NCBI RefSeq assembly: GCF_036324505.1
Contig: NC_086352.1
Span: 9,398,001-9,462,000 of the forward strand
Source of the DNA: Eleginops maclovinus
Lineage: Eukaryota > Chordata > Actinopteri > Perciformes > Eleginopidae
Direction of reading: 5' to 3'
Length of the DNA stretch: 64,000 nt
This document shows, piece by piece, positions 27,201 through 39,093 of this stretch. The notes below the pieces were generated by a model, which worked only from the letters and a program-made list of their open reading frames with translations, searched no databases and had not been told where the DNA came from. The stretch's first letter is position 1, and each line of letters starts with the position of its first letter. A program made the position numbers and the translations under genes.

Positions 27201-30200
27201 TAGTGGAGGGAAAATGGAGGGCCATGTTTGTGATGATCAGTGGAGCAACATCCCCCAACATGATGTGCATACTGGCACTCCACTCCCCCCCTGACAGCAG
27301 CATCCATCGTTTCTCTCCCACATCCAACTCTTACAACAAAGAACTTCCTCATCAACAGGAAGCATCTACGTCAGCCTGAACTCTTCAAAACCATCTTTTT
27401 TTTTTATTAGTTTTATTCCACTCATGGCAATTATTATAAAACAAAACATGAAAGGAGTTTTTGTAGTTCATGATGGAAAGGTAATTCACTTTTTATCTGC
27501 TCCTTGCTCAAAAATCCATGGTCTTTCAACATGAAACCAAAAGTCAACTCAACAATCTACCATCAGCGAAACAGATTAACTGACATCTTCATACTGTGTA
27601 GTTATTCTTAAACCTGTTCATACAGCCTTTGAAATAATTTGGTAAATCAACATCTCGCACATACGGCAGTGCTGTCGAGATATGACACAAAACCGCTCCT
27701 CACCCTCCCTGCCTCCCCCATCTCCTCCTCATCCCTCTGCTGTGTGTGTTACTTTCACCTTGGCATGCGGCGGCATCCTCCTTCCCCTCGCCTGTGCTCC
27801 TCTTCCAGGACCCCTGAGCTGTCCTGGGAGGTGCCTTTACTAAGGGATTTCTCTTCATTGACTTCCTGGGTAAATTGATTTTAATAGCCAACACTTGGGG
27901 CCTTTTCTCACGGTCTCGTCTTTCAGCAGCGGCAGGCTCCGTCACGCCCTGCCATATTTCTCCACTCAGGACGTCTGGGCTATTTTCCAGGGCTATTGGA
28001 ATCAGAACTGACGAATCCCTTTCAAGGTCCCAAGGAGATAATCTCCTGTCATTTCTGATTTGCATAACATTATTTAAAATTTAATGTAATGGCATTAAGC
28101 AATAGAAGACCCTCCCTTTTCTGTGAGCCCACATCTGTTTGTGGTGTGTGCACAAATTTGTTCATTGGTGTATGTGTATATGCAGAGACACTGCGGGGGC
28201 TCAGCTCTGATGGGGTAACAGGAAGTCCCCTTCCTCCCCTCTGCTCTTCCCTCTTTTCTTCCCATCTTCCCAGAGCGACCCCCACCTTCCAATCCGTCCC
28301 AAGTTAACTGAGAATACCACGACACTGTGCTGAGATAATCAACAGATAGCTCAAAGCACATGAAAGAGGTATCAGATCTATCCACACAGACACAGACACA
28401 CACACAGAGCTGCTAACAAAGCAGTGTGTTCCAGGGTACGGGGCCAAGGCATAGCCCAGAGGACTGAGGGCCGGATACCATTCCATTTGTCGGAGCCGTA
28501 CGTGTCCTACTTAGAAGGCTGCAATGGGACTCAATTAGGCTGGAACCAAGACGAGCTGATAAATTAATTTATTAATGAATACAATGGGATGGAGAATGGA
28601 GGGATGAGCTTGCTCATTTGTTCAGGGCTGGCTAGGCCAAACAGCTTCACTACAATAACGGGCTTTCATTGGGACAGAGATGGGACAAACAGGGATTACG
28701 CAATGGACACTTGTGTGGAGGGTTTGTGAAAAGAACTATTAAAACAGTTGTTGTTTCATAACGTGATTAAGATCGAGCAAAGAAAAAGGCATTCAGTGCT
28801 AAGCTAAGGTCACTAATCCTGCTTTTGGTTAGTGTATTCCTAAAAAAACAGTTGCACACAAACCCAGAGACAACACCACACACACTTGCATCCAGACTTG
28901 AACTTAGGTAAACGTGTACACAATGTGCAATTGCATTACTGATACATGATGCACATACACACACGGAAAAAAGGCCAACACACACAGAAACATGCTATTA
29001 CACTGCAGACAGACAAGTGCACAAACACACACAAACGCAGGCACACCATCTCTATTCTCTGAGGTAGATGACATTAAAAATAAATTCATTCAGAGTCAAT
29101 TTGGAGAATGTTTGGCGATGCAGGGCAGGAATACCATCTGAGCTCTGGGAATTGTAGATTGCTCCCCCTCTCCCTAAGGCATTTTCTTTGTCTATCTATT
29201 TGGTGTGATTAAAAATACAATGATGAATGCATATTTCTTCCAGATGAATAACTTGAAGGGGTTGGCAGCAGATGAATCGGAGAGCAGTGTGTTGGTAGAG
29301 CAACTAGCCAGGTCAGACCGAGTCACAGACAGATCCTCTGCAGGCTGGACTTAAAAAGGAAAGAGGAGGTTCATCTGGACAACAGTCTACCACATGGGGC
29401 TGGAGCTGGTTAAATTCACAATAAAGCTGCAGGCAAGACTTTTATGTAAAAATAAAACATCTAATCATCCTGAAAATGAAGCAGCACTGGAACTAAATTC
29501 CCATTAAGCTATTTGAGATACCACAATTCATCTCTATTGTCAGGATGGCTCATCAATAACATATTGTTCACACATAAAAGTGATAAATTGAGCATCTGGA
29601 CTGAAAGACAAAACCATGTTCTGATTATGAGTTCATAGGAACAGATCCGGGGAAAGTAGGCTGCGACCAACACTATATCTACAACAGGGAAACATTCTTT
29701 AGACTTTGTCAATGCATCATATTGACAACCATCCATTTATGTACGTCAATTTAAAGAATATTCTGGGATACGACTGTTTGAAGACCATTGTATTTAGGTC
29801 AGAAATGTTAAATGCTGGAAACAATTGCAGTTTGTTCCGCCACTCAAAGCACAGCCCGACTGTTCTTTGTGCTAATGTAAACACACAAACACATAAATGT
29901 ATTCATGCTCCATACATCCACACACACAGTCAGCTACATGTGAGAAACGTGAGTCTCCCCAGTGCCTTGGGAGGGTCCGGGCTTGAAGGGGAGCGTTTGA
30001 GGCTCATATCCCCAGTAGAGATCTCTGCTGGCAGGGCTACTGAGTACCCCCCCCCCTCCTATTGCCCCCTACAAACCAGTGAAAGAGGAAGGCCCTCCTC
30101 TCCTTACATGTCAACTTCAGAGAGCATGCCTCTTGCTGCCTCAAAGCTTTGATACCAAAATAGTCCAGGAAGCCTCTGTCTTAAAAATGCCCCAGCAGAC

Positions 30201-30435
30201 CCTGATTCTGGGGATAGAGGGAGGGATAAGAAAGAAAGAGGCTGGAAGGAGAGAAAACACAGGAGAACTACGATATTACTGGAAAGTAAAGAAAGATGGA
30301 AAGGCTTTGAATGAACTCGTAGCAAAATTACTCAAACAACAAGATTCAATCTTGACCAACAAATAAGTCTTCCCTCGGACAGGATGAAGAAAGGTGTGAA
30401 GGGCCCTTATGGGAGAACATCCCGTACGAAATATA
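24216..30435. other. Non-coding region, no gene recognised
   Basis: Unique sequence with a C13 run and short CA-rich patches (26276-26284, 28860-29045). The segment 27840-28100 includes an octamer ATTTGCAT (28058-28065) followed by AACATT. Nothing supports exons. Confidence 0.6.
26996..27008. repeat. C13 homopolymer
   Basis: Thirteen consecutive C residues followed by further C-rich text (TCCCCCTCCTCT). Confidence 0.95.
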
Positions 30436-30639
30436 CAGCCCCGGAAAAAAATTAAGACACCACTTCAGCATTATCAGTTTCTCTTGTTTTATTTGTTATA
30501 GGTACAGCTTTTATTGTATTCTATAAACTACTGGCAATTTCTCTCTGTTTTGGAATTCAACAAACACTGGAATGGCTGCCATACATGTAGAGATAAAGGT
30601 TTAAGAAAGAATTGGAGTGGTCTCTTTTTTCCACGGCTG
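30436..30639. mobile_element. Tc1-type MITE (204 bp)
   Basis: A short non-autonomous element without coding sequence. The left end is CAGCCCCGGAAAAAAATTAA and the right end, reversed, is CAGCCGTGGAAAAAAGAGAC; both continue into a CACCACT/GACCACT block. TA dinucleotides flank both ends (30434-30435 and 30640-30641). The internal text TATCAGTTTCTCTTGTTTTA and CTATAAACTACTGGCAA matches what I remember of the outer part of a fish Tc1 family whose full elements begin CAGCTCTGGAAAAAATTAAG. It is therefore most likely a deletion derivative of that family, mobilised in trans. Confidence 0.85.
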
Positions 30640-32195
30640 TATGTATATAAATAAGACATAAGCAATGTTATTCATAGATGTGAAATAGAAGGATTTAATA
30701 ATAAAATTGGCGGTGAGTTTAGAGAGCAGAAGAAATATTGTATATTGGAAAGAGGTCTGTTTTTAATGATCTGCAGCTGAAGTGAAAGAGGAGGAGAGAA
30801 GACAGAGAGATAGATGGACGGGAAGACGGAGGGAATTTATTTCTTTTTTTTAAGTAATTGTATCAGCATTGAATCAAGCAATTATCTGAGGGACGATGAA
30901 AGAAACATTGAAGTATGACACTGCAGAACACATTTACTTTTCGATTCACCAATTTTAGTTGATAACTATATTTTTATTTCAACAATGAGGCAATGGCTCT
31001 CATGTAACTCAGTGCTGAGATGTGAAATACAGTATGATTATGATTACAATACAACCTTAAATACTGCCAATTGAATATGGGATAGGAGAGAAAAGAATGC
31101 ATCACCCACATGAACAAGTTAGCCGATAATATCCCGTTTACAAGACTGTCATATGAGGGGTAAGGCGGGTTTTATGTCTGAAGGTTTCGGGTAAAGTAAG
31201 AAGCTTCTCCCTTATCTTGTCATAGGAGGGAAAGTGAATTGTTTACAGGGCAGATGTGAAAGTACTCGAAGAATAGAGGTGAGCTGGTTTCTGCTGAAGT
31301 TGCAACAGCCGATGTAAATCCAACATATTATTCAAGCTTTGCAAAAAAACGTTGTAAAAAATATTACAAGACTACGTTAGAACAATCTTTATATTTTTTT
31401 AACGTACCTTTGTCAGACGAATGGAACGCACCCTAATACAACTCTATTGACCCTCCATTCACCGGCTGCTAAAAGCTTAACGATGATGTTAACTTGCTTT
31501 CCTACTGTATGACTGGCTTCAAAACGTTTGTTTTTGGCAGCAAATATAGATTTCTTCCTCTGGACACATAGATAGTGAGTTCCCACAGCATAAGTACACA
31601 GCACAGTTCTTATCATCCCTAAAAATACAGACGCTGTGAGTCTCACGCTACTGCACACAAGAGCCACGTTATCCCAATTTTGGCATCGATTTGTTGCTGA
31701 AGCATCGGTTCTCGTGACCTTGGGAGTAAGAGTGGAGTACAGCATTTACTAGAAGTGCAGATGCTACAGCAGATCTCCACATTATGCCTGCACCTGGACT
31801 ACAGACATGTGGGTTCACCAGTCTGGCAGAGAGGGAGAGGAGGACCAGCACTTACTGGACTCCCCTCTCTGCTGTTAGGCTGGAGATGCTACATCGAAGG
31901 CCTGTTTGACTGACTTGATGACCTTCTTACGGGCCAGCTCACTTTCCCAGTTAACCAGAAGGCCCCTATGTTAGCACAGAGGCTCATTCTGCAGGGAGAC
32001 CTATTGGTCTATTCAGCTCCAAGCTCCCCTACTTACTCAACATATAGGTCTGGGTTACCTTGCTCATTCAGCAATGCCTAGCACTAGTCAGATGAAAGCA
32101 CTTGCACCTGTCAAACAAACTGTCGGAACTATGATAAATTAATGATCAAATGGCAGACTGAGAAGAACAGTGGCATTACAGAGTCCTGTAAGAAT

Positions 32196-32228
32196 CAAAG
32201 CAAAGCAAAGCAAAGCAAAGCAAAGCAA
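32196..32228. repeat. (CAAAG)6 pentanucleotide repeat
   Basis: Six perfect CAAAG units followed by degenerate CAAG/AAAG units to about 32245. Confidence 0.95.
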
Positions 32229-32344
32229 GAAAGCAAGAAAACAACCGAATGGTAAAGAAACAGAGGGACATTAGAATTGGAATTATGAAGAAAGGGATGG
32301 ACCAATAGAAAGAGAAACGCACATCAAAACCGAACATATTCAAT

Positions 32345-32345
<1 letters not shown>

Positions 32346-32409
<64 letters not shown>
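32346..32409. repeat. (GT)32 microsatellite
   Basis: A pure GT tract of 64 bp lying about 120 bp downstream of a (CAAAG)n repeat. Confidence 0.98.
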
Positions 32410-32414
<5 letters not shown>

Positions 32415-35400
32415 CATGCCTTCAAAGTAAGAGGAGATTTGGGAGCATGCTTCTGAGTCGGGGTTGCTACAGTGCCCTCTAGTTTGTGCAACACACAACG
32501 CAGTGGCCATATTAATATTACTTCTATTATTATCAGTAATTTATACTATATTTATTCCAATTCAAACAGTTTTAAGCAAACATCTTGCATTTAAAAGCTG
32601 CCTACTAAACTAAAATGATGATCTAGTTTGTGACAGTGTTCCTACATTGCAGTAAACATATACACTTTGATAGAAGAGATGTACGAGAGAATAATATCAA
32701 ATCAAAAGACTTCATCCAAACAGTCAAAATTCATTATTCATCTGCAGTACTTTTTGCGGGGGCTTAACACAGGCACACACTCCTTCTGTGTGTGTGATTG
32801 AATATACTTTGGGGGGCGAGAGATTGCTTATGGCTTTTGAGGAAAAGAGGGAGAAGATGTCAGAAAAGGGTTTGTGTAAACAACGGATGATTGTGGGTTT
32901 CTGTTGGTTGAAAGAGGAAGTGGCTGTGAGTGACTGGAGACTCTCGGCACATTTCCATCCCTGTTATGTCGTCCAGGCATTGTGATGGGAGCGCGGCAGC
33001 TCATCTCATATGCAGTTATCCAGCTAACTACCAGCCTTCCCCCTGCTGCTCCACCGGCCTTTGATAAGAACAGAGGGAAATTAAAATCACGAACCTGAAT
33101 TATGAATCCAATGAGAAGATAGCCTCCAAAGGCTCTTTCTCCGCACCGTCTCTCTTGGCTTTTTCTCCTCCACTCTCTCTCACTTTCACTCTTGTTCTTT
33201 ACTTCCCTTTCATTCCCAGAGTTGTTCTCTTTCGCTTCAACACCGCACCCCCCCTTCTCTTTTGGTTACTGAGGATTCAACTGCTAGCATATTCCATAAG
33301 AGAGAGGGTAAAGAGGAAAAAAGTTTCAAACGACGATAACACACAGTTTGATAAAACTGACGAGGGACTCAATTAAGGCTTCGCTGTCAAAGCAAGAGTG
33401 ATATTTTATTAAGTGGCAGTGTGCCATTCGATGGGTACATCAAGCGACACATCTGTAGACGAGAGGACTGCAGCAGCCGGGTAAGAGGGACACGTGTTGC
33501 CACTTTCAGGAAACATCAGTCGAAACTCACTTCATCACGTCTGCTGAAAAATTAAGAAGCCGCAACATTAGGATGCTCATTTACTTTTTCATGCACCACC
33601 AGGAAGATGTTGCTGTCCTCCTTTTTTCCATTTATTTCGAACACATCCAAGCACAAAGACTCCTGGTATTAGCTTTTGTTACATTACCACCAGAACAACA
33701 GCGCCCAGGATTCTGCCACATCAAACAGGGAAACGACCAAAGGCCCGCATCGCCGCTGTCGCACACGGCCGCCGCTTTTAAGAAACAGATTTATAGGGCA
33801 GCGCATACGCTTACTTTGCAACTGTGTGTTATGTTTCAGTTGTAATTCTGTTTCCATGATTCTTGATTCAGTATATTAAAACAGGTGAACTAAATATGGC
33901 AGAAACATTGCAGTTATCTTGTGAACACGGACAGATATCAGTGTTTAAACAATGATATTTGACAACATTTTAGACAGAATAAGTTCAGCGGAATTAATGA
34001 GTATTCAAAAATAACAATTGTGTGTGTTTTTACCGTCAAAATGAGCCTGAACTGGTCTGTCTGTCACACGTATACTGTCAGCATTCCCTTAGACTACAAT
34101 GACAGGACTAACATCATTTAATGCTATATTATATATGACATGTGTTCTACTTTCCTGTGAAGAAAAAATACATTTTTCTCTGTGATTTTTACTTTGTTGT
34201 CTCACAGATCTGATGACGGGGTGCTGTGGCTCTGACCCAAACAGACTTTACTATTGTTTGCATATATAAATTAAAACTCAGTCTACCGTTAGAATTCATT
34301 TGAAGTCGCTCTGGTTGAGAAACTCAGACAAAAGAAAGATACATTCCTTTTTTACATTTGGGGTAGACAGAGGATTTGAGTATCAATGTTATATACAAGC
34401 CAGGTTGTTTGTGTGGACAACCACGTACATATTCAGCACCCTACTTTAAATTTCTTTTTAAATAAAAGTAAAGTTAATCCTTCGAGTGAGCGAACATGGT
34501 GGTGAAGTTAAAAAGAAAACAGCGGTGCTCTGATGTTCCTGGAAGGGGCCATGGTGTTACAGCGAGATGAAACTTTAATTCTGAAGTCTCTCTTGTAATT
34601 GAGATTCTCTTGTAGGATGTCGTAGTACAGCGAAAAAGAAAAAAACCTCTCCGCCAACACACACCAATACGTGTGTGCATTGGTTTACATGTTGTTGTAC
34701 AAAAGTATGGGTCTGCATGCCAACATGTCTACACTGGGTGTGTGTGGAGCTGACACTTGGTTGTACAGGAGCTCAGCGCTGACCATACATAGTCTGTTTC
34801 ATCTAGAACAAAAGCTCAGTTGGAGGACACAAAAGGCCAGGTTCAAAAGCATCGCAGGCATCAGGAGCCCAGGCCTAGATACATGAAACAATCAGTGTAA
34901 ACTTGTCCACGGCTAAGAGGGCGGCGTTGCACATACAGCAATGCTCAACAGGCACGGCTCTGTCCACATAAGACGAGATTAAAGCGTGGGATGAGATCAA
35001 ACACACCGCTGATGATGGTGACTGTTGTTGTGTTTTTATCATTGATTAATATGTTGCTCCCAAGACGAGGGATCATTTATGCATAATGTGTGAGACTGAA
35101 AGCTCCGTTCTGCTGTGGAGTTGGCATGGATGTGTGGCGGGTAGAGAAGGGGACATATGTGCATAGGAGGTTTGCTTACATGTACTGTACATGTTTGTTT
35201 ACAGCTGAATATTATACGATATTATGATGAGCGACTGGCTGTGTAACTTAAGGCCACATTTTAATGACAGCTACCGGAGATACTGACAGATTCCGACGCT
35301 GACATTCAGAGTCGAGGTTAATGCCAGGTACGTTTACACAGGCAAGGAATTTGCTTTAGTGTATGGTGGTGCAAACATAAACAATGTGAGTAAATGAGTT

Positions 35401-36319
35401 GTAAGAGGACAAAAATGTAACGATTACAAACCGAAAATTATTCGAATAATACTATGTAATATTTTAAAAAAAGGTATTTTTACCAAATTGTAATATACAA
35501 AAGAAAACAACAACAATATATGACAAACTGCAGTGTATTATATTATGTATAAACTACCTAAGTGCTCCTGAACAAGTGGCAGTTATTGTATAATAAAGAA
35601 AAGATACTTACACAGCCCTATAAATGTCTTTAGGTCCCACCCCCTCCTTCCTGTTTTTCCACTAATTTCTCTTCCTCTCTTCCATCACTCTCTCCAGGAT
35701 ATTTATGAGTGATAGATCTGTCAGCACTCGCGCTAAACAAATGAAAGTTGCAGCTTGTGCCATCGAGGCGTTGCTTTCATCAGCACTCGGCTTTGTTTGA
35801 AGTGAGGCCCCGCCTCTCTCGTGTACTGCCGCTGAACTTGATGAGTTAGTAGTAGGGAATGTGACATTTACATTCAGCTACCACATGTAGCATAACCGTG
35901 TTTATTTTTCAGCTTTCAGAAAGCGTAGGTGGTATCATTGGTCTGTCATATGATTGTATATCATTTATTAAGAGGAACATTTGAGTACTTTTACTCTAAG
36001 GAAGTGAAAAACCGTAACAGTGTTCAGTGGTATTATCACTGGATAACAGAACAACTGTAGTCACACTTATTAAGGAGATGTTTAACATGTCAGTACTGTG
36101 GTTTTTAATTTAATATCATCTGAATTGGCTGAGTCAGTATACTGTTTATACAGTAAGTACTGATTTACCAATAAAAACTTCAGTTTTACTTAATTTTATA
36201 AAGTTTATAGTTAAAGATATATTACTTTGGAGCAGACTTTTGCAAACCACCACATTTAAGGCCATTAATGCAGGAAGCAAGTTATTTGCGCTCTTATTTT
36301 AACCCTAACCCTTTTTTCT

Positions 36320-36660
36320 CCCTTATATCCTACATGCAGCTCCTTCTGCCTGGAATAATGTACAGAAGGAGCTGAAAACTGTCAGATTTGATCATTATAG
36401 GGCGAGTTCAAGTCCATTTCAAAAGGATATAGAATAAAATACTCGATGCGATTGCTCTTAAATCCCTAATTGAAGTAGTTTTAAAATTGTGCTTCATAAC
36501 TTTTTATTTTGCATATTGGCTGGATAATGTGCCATTTCATTGGTGTTATACGACAGCTGTATTTGCTTGTATTGTTTGTATTGTAACATCGTTCATGCTG
36601 CCATCTTGGCCTGGTCGATCAATGAGACTTTGTACCTGTTTAAACAAAGGATATCAATTA
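36320..36660 (+). mobile_element. 3' end of an L2-like LINE
   Basis: Remnant of a non-LTR retrotransposon, truncated at its 5' end as is usual. From 36339 the plus strand reads APSAWNNVQKELKTVRFDHY and stops at TAA 36435-36437; the 'AP(S)xWNxLQxxLKL' pattern is the C-terminal end of reverse-transcriptase ORFs in the L2 clade. About 160 bp further, GCTGCCATCTTGGCCTGGTC followed by AATGAGACTTTGTACCTG and a TTTAAACAAAGG-like tail matches the L2 3' untranslated end common in fish ('CATCTTGGCCAGGTCTC ... ACCTGGTTAAATAAAGG'). Endpoints are approximate. No target-site duplication was identified. Confidence 0.8.
36337..36374 (+). other. 12-bp perfect stem in the LINE ORF end
   Basis: CAGCTCCTTCTG (36337-36348) and CAGAAGGAGCTG (36363-36374) are exact reverse complements separated by 14 bases. 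The hairpin falls on the codons for the APSAWNN...QKEL segment of the LINE ORF. Confidence 0.85.
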
Positions 36661-36753
36661 GGAACTAGACTAAGCCTTTAAGCTTTGAATGTTGTGATGA
36701 CAAATTAAGACGACACTCTCACAATTTGCATTTTCATTTGTTAGGCTTCAAAA

Positions 36754-36777
36754 TGTGTGTGTGTGTGTGTGTGTGTG
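36754..36777. repeat. (TG)12 microsatellite
   Basis: A pure TG tract starting about 95 bp after the LINE 3' end at 36.66 kb. Confidence 0.97.
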
Positions 36778-37340
36778 AGAGTGATGGTTTAGCTTGTGTT
36801 TTGTTCCCTGCAGGCTGTTCTGCTTTTACCAGATCCAGGTGTGTTGTCAGCCCAGGGGCATTGTGTCTAGTTTGGCCTGGCATTGGTCGCCTCACTTTGG
36901 TACTGTTTCTCAAAAAGAAATCCACTCTCTATTAATGTAGCCATGGCTGTTTTGCACGATTTGCAACAAGTCTGACTAATGTCTATTACTGTTGACTCAA
37001 AAGCAGTCAGGTTCGTCTCACAGCTTTTACTGCAGGTTTTGGAAGAGAGAATTGCTTAGTAATTAACCCTCGATAATTGTGGGTCATGGATTGACAAATT
37101 GACAAATACATGGGCCAACAGGTAAACGGTGAGGTGGACAGAAGTATTTCTCCGTCTCTGTGGTGTGTGTGTGTACCATGCAGATGGTGTCAGCCCTGTG
37201 TCTCTAGCTTCTGTTCCCCCCAGAGTGACTGCATTGAAACAGACAAATAATACACATAACAGAGGGTGTGAGTCAGGAGAGCATCAATCATACAAAGTGT
37301 TGAGGCCTAAAGCACCAAACTCCAGCACAGCAACTCCTAA

Positions 37341-37510
<170 letters not shown>

Positions 37511-37972
37511 GCAGGGAGACAGAGGAGCACACTCACTCAAACAAGTGCTGAAGAAGTTGCTTTGTTAAGTTGCAGTAGTTAAAGTACACTACAATCTGTC
37601 CTTGCTGTCAACAGACAACTAGGGTGAGTGTTTGGGAAAGAATGGGCTTCAAAACATGTTTTTTGGGCAATTTTGGGCAGTAAAGTTTGGCAAATCCAGG
37701 AAAGTGTGTATAGCTGAGATAAATGATGACCCACCAAGGACAATGATTGTATAAAAAAGCCAAGAAATAAATTTTGATGTCAAACATTGTATTTAGAGGC
37801 AACACTATTGGTCTTTCATAAAGCTGAAAAGCCAACAATCCTACAATTAAACCAAAGCCCGTCTCAAATATTAAAGCTTGTTGAGAAAAACGTAATCACG
37901 AGGGCAAATGGTCTCATAAAATGTCATATGACCGTGGCAAAATGTGTATGTAACTTACTAAGGAGGGTTTGA

Positions 37973-37976
<4 letters not shown>

Positions 37977-38010
<34 letters not shown>
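37977..38010. repeat. (GT)17 microsatellite
   Basis: A pure GT tract of 34 bp, preceded by GAGTGAGT. Confidence 0.97.
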
Positions 38011-38012
<2 letters not shown>

Positions 38013-38996
38013 GGCAAGATTCTGTATCGTAGAATATTGCAGCCTCCAGGGTGAATATAATTTGGCTGATATAATAAATATAAAAGATCAACCTGTTGCA
38101 GACAGAATAAAAACTCCAATTTGTTGCAAAATGAAATATTGGCGTTCTTGCTCAATGTCCTGTATATGTCTGGGATGGTTTTATAATAACCAAAAGGGAA
38201 AATGAGTCGAACAAAACTGTTAGTTAGTAAGCTCCAACTCTGCCTTTTTGTTTTGTTCAAATCACTTGTGGCCTGGCGCAGTCTCATCCAGATATGCAAG
38301 TGTGTATCAAAAAGTGTGAGGTAAACAAGTGTAATCATCCTGTTCCACGTCGGTTCCACTGACAGTTTACGTTAGCATACTGGGAAGAGATGAGAAAGGT
38401 GGAGCAGCTACCCTAACTGAGGCTAATAATAGAAAGCACCGCAAAGAAGTCGGACATTTTAAAAACAAATATAAATATTAAGGTGGTGATGTCACAGCGC
38501 TAATTGGATACACGTATGTATTTGTGGAGGAGAACTTAACAGGCCCTTAAATTATGCATTTATCAAACAAGGCTTAATACGAACGAACAAGGAGCTTGGC
38601 AATCTGGCAGCCATCTGGAAGACAGGCCTGTCAGTCACAGAGAGGTGAGAAAGAGGGACGGCTGAACTCTGGGTTCCCCCCGGAGAGAGGGAGAATGACG
38701 GGGCGAGAGAAAGAGAGCAAGAGAAGAAAACAATGTGAAGTTGAAGTTGAGAAACACAGTGAGAGAAGTTGGGTGTAAAGGTTACATTGACAGATATGAA
38801 GACGACAGAAGTTGATTTGGACATTGATAAAGATGGGGGGGGTCAAATATCACTGACGCCAAAACAAGGTCAGAGAGAGAGAGGCGTGTTTGTGACAGCT
38901 CGGATGAAATGCATGGTCAGGGTCATCATATTTCAGTTAAACAAATAGTCATATGTATGCACACACATGCACACATGCACACATGCACACACGCAC

Positions 38997-39093
<97 letters not shown>

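Larger units (their letters stand above)
30640..36319. other. Non-coding region, no gene recognised
   Basis: AT-rich unique DNA containing only the (CAAAG)n and (GT)n repeats. A pyrimidine-rich stretch at 33130-33260 gives an open frame by composition. The block at 35695-35830 is less AT-rich and repeat-free, but unidentified. Confidence 0.6.

Noticed and set aside
28058..28073. Octamer ATTTGCAT followed by AACATT as a POU-SOX composite
   Set aside because: The SOX half departs from consensus, and octamers elsewhere (1491, 48326, 55696) show the overall count is near chance for this base composition.
36299..36314. Telomere-like TTAACCCTAACCC
   Set aside because: Barely two units, non-tandem, with no further repeats; chance.
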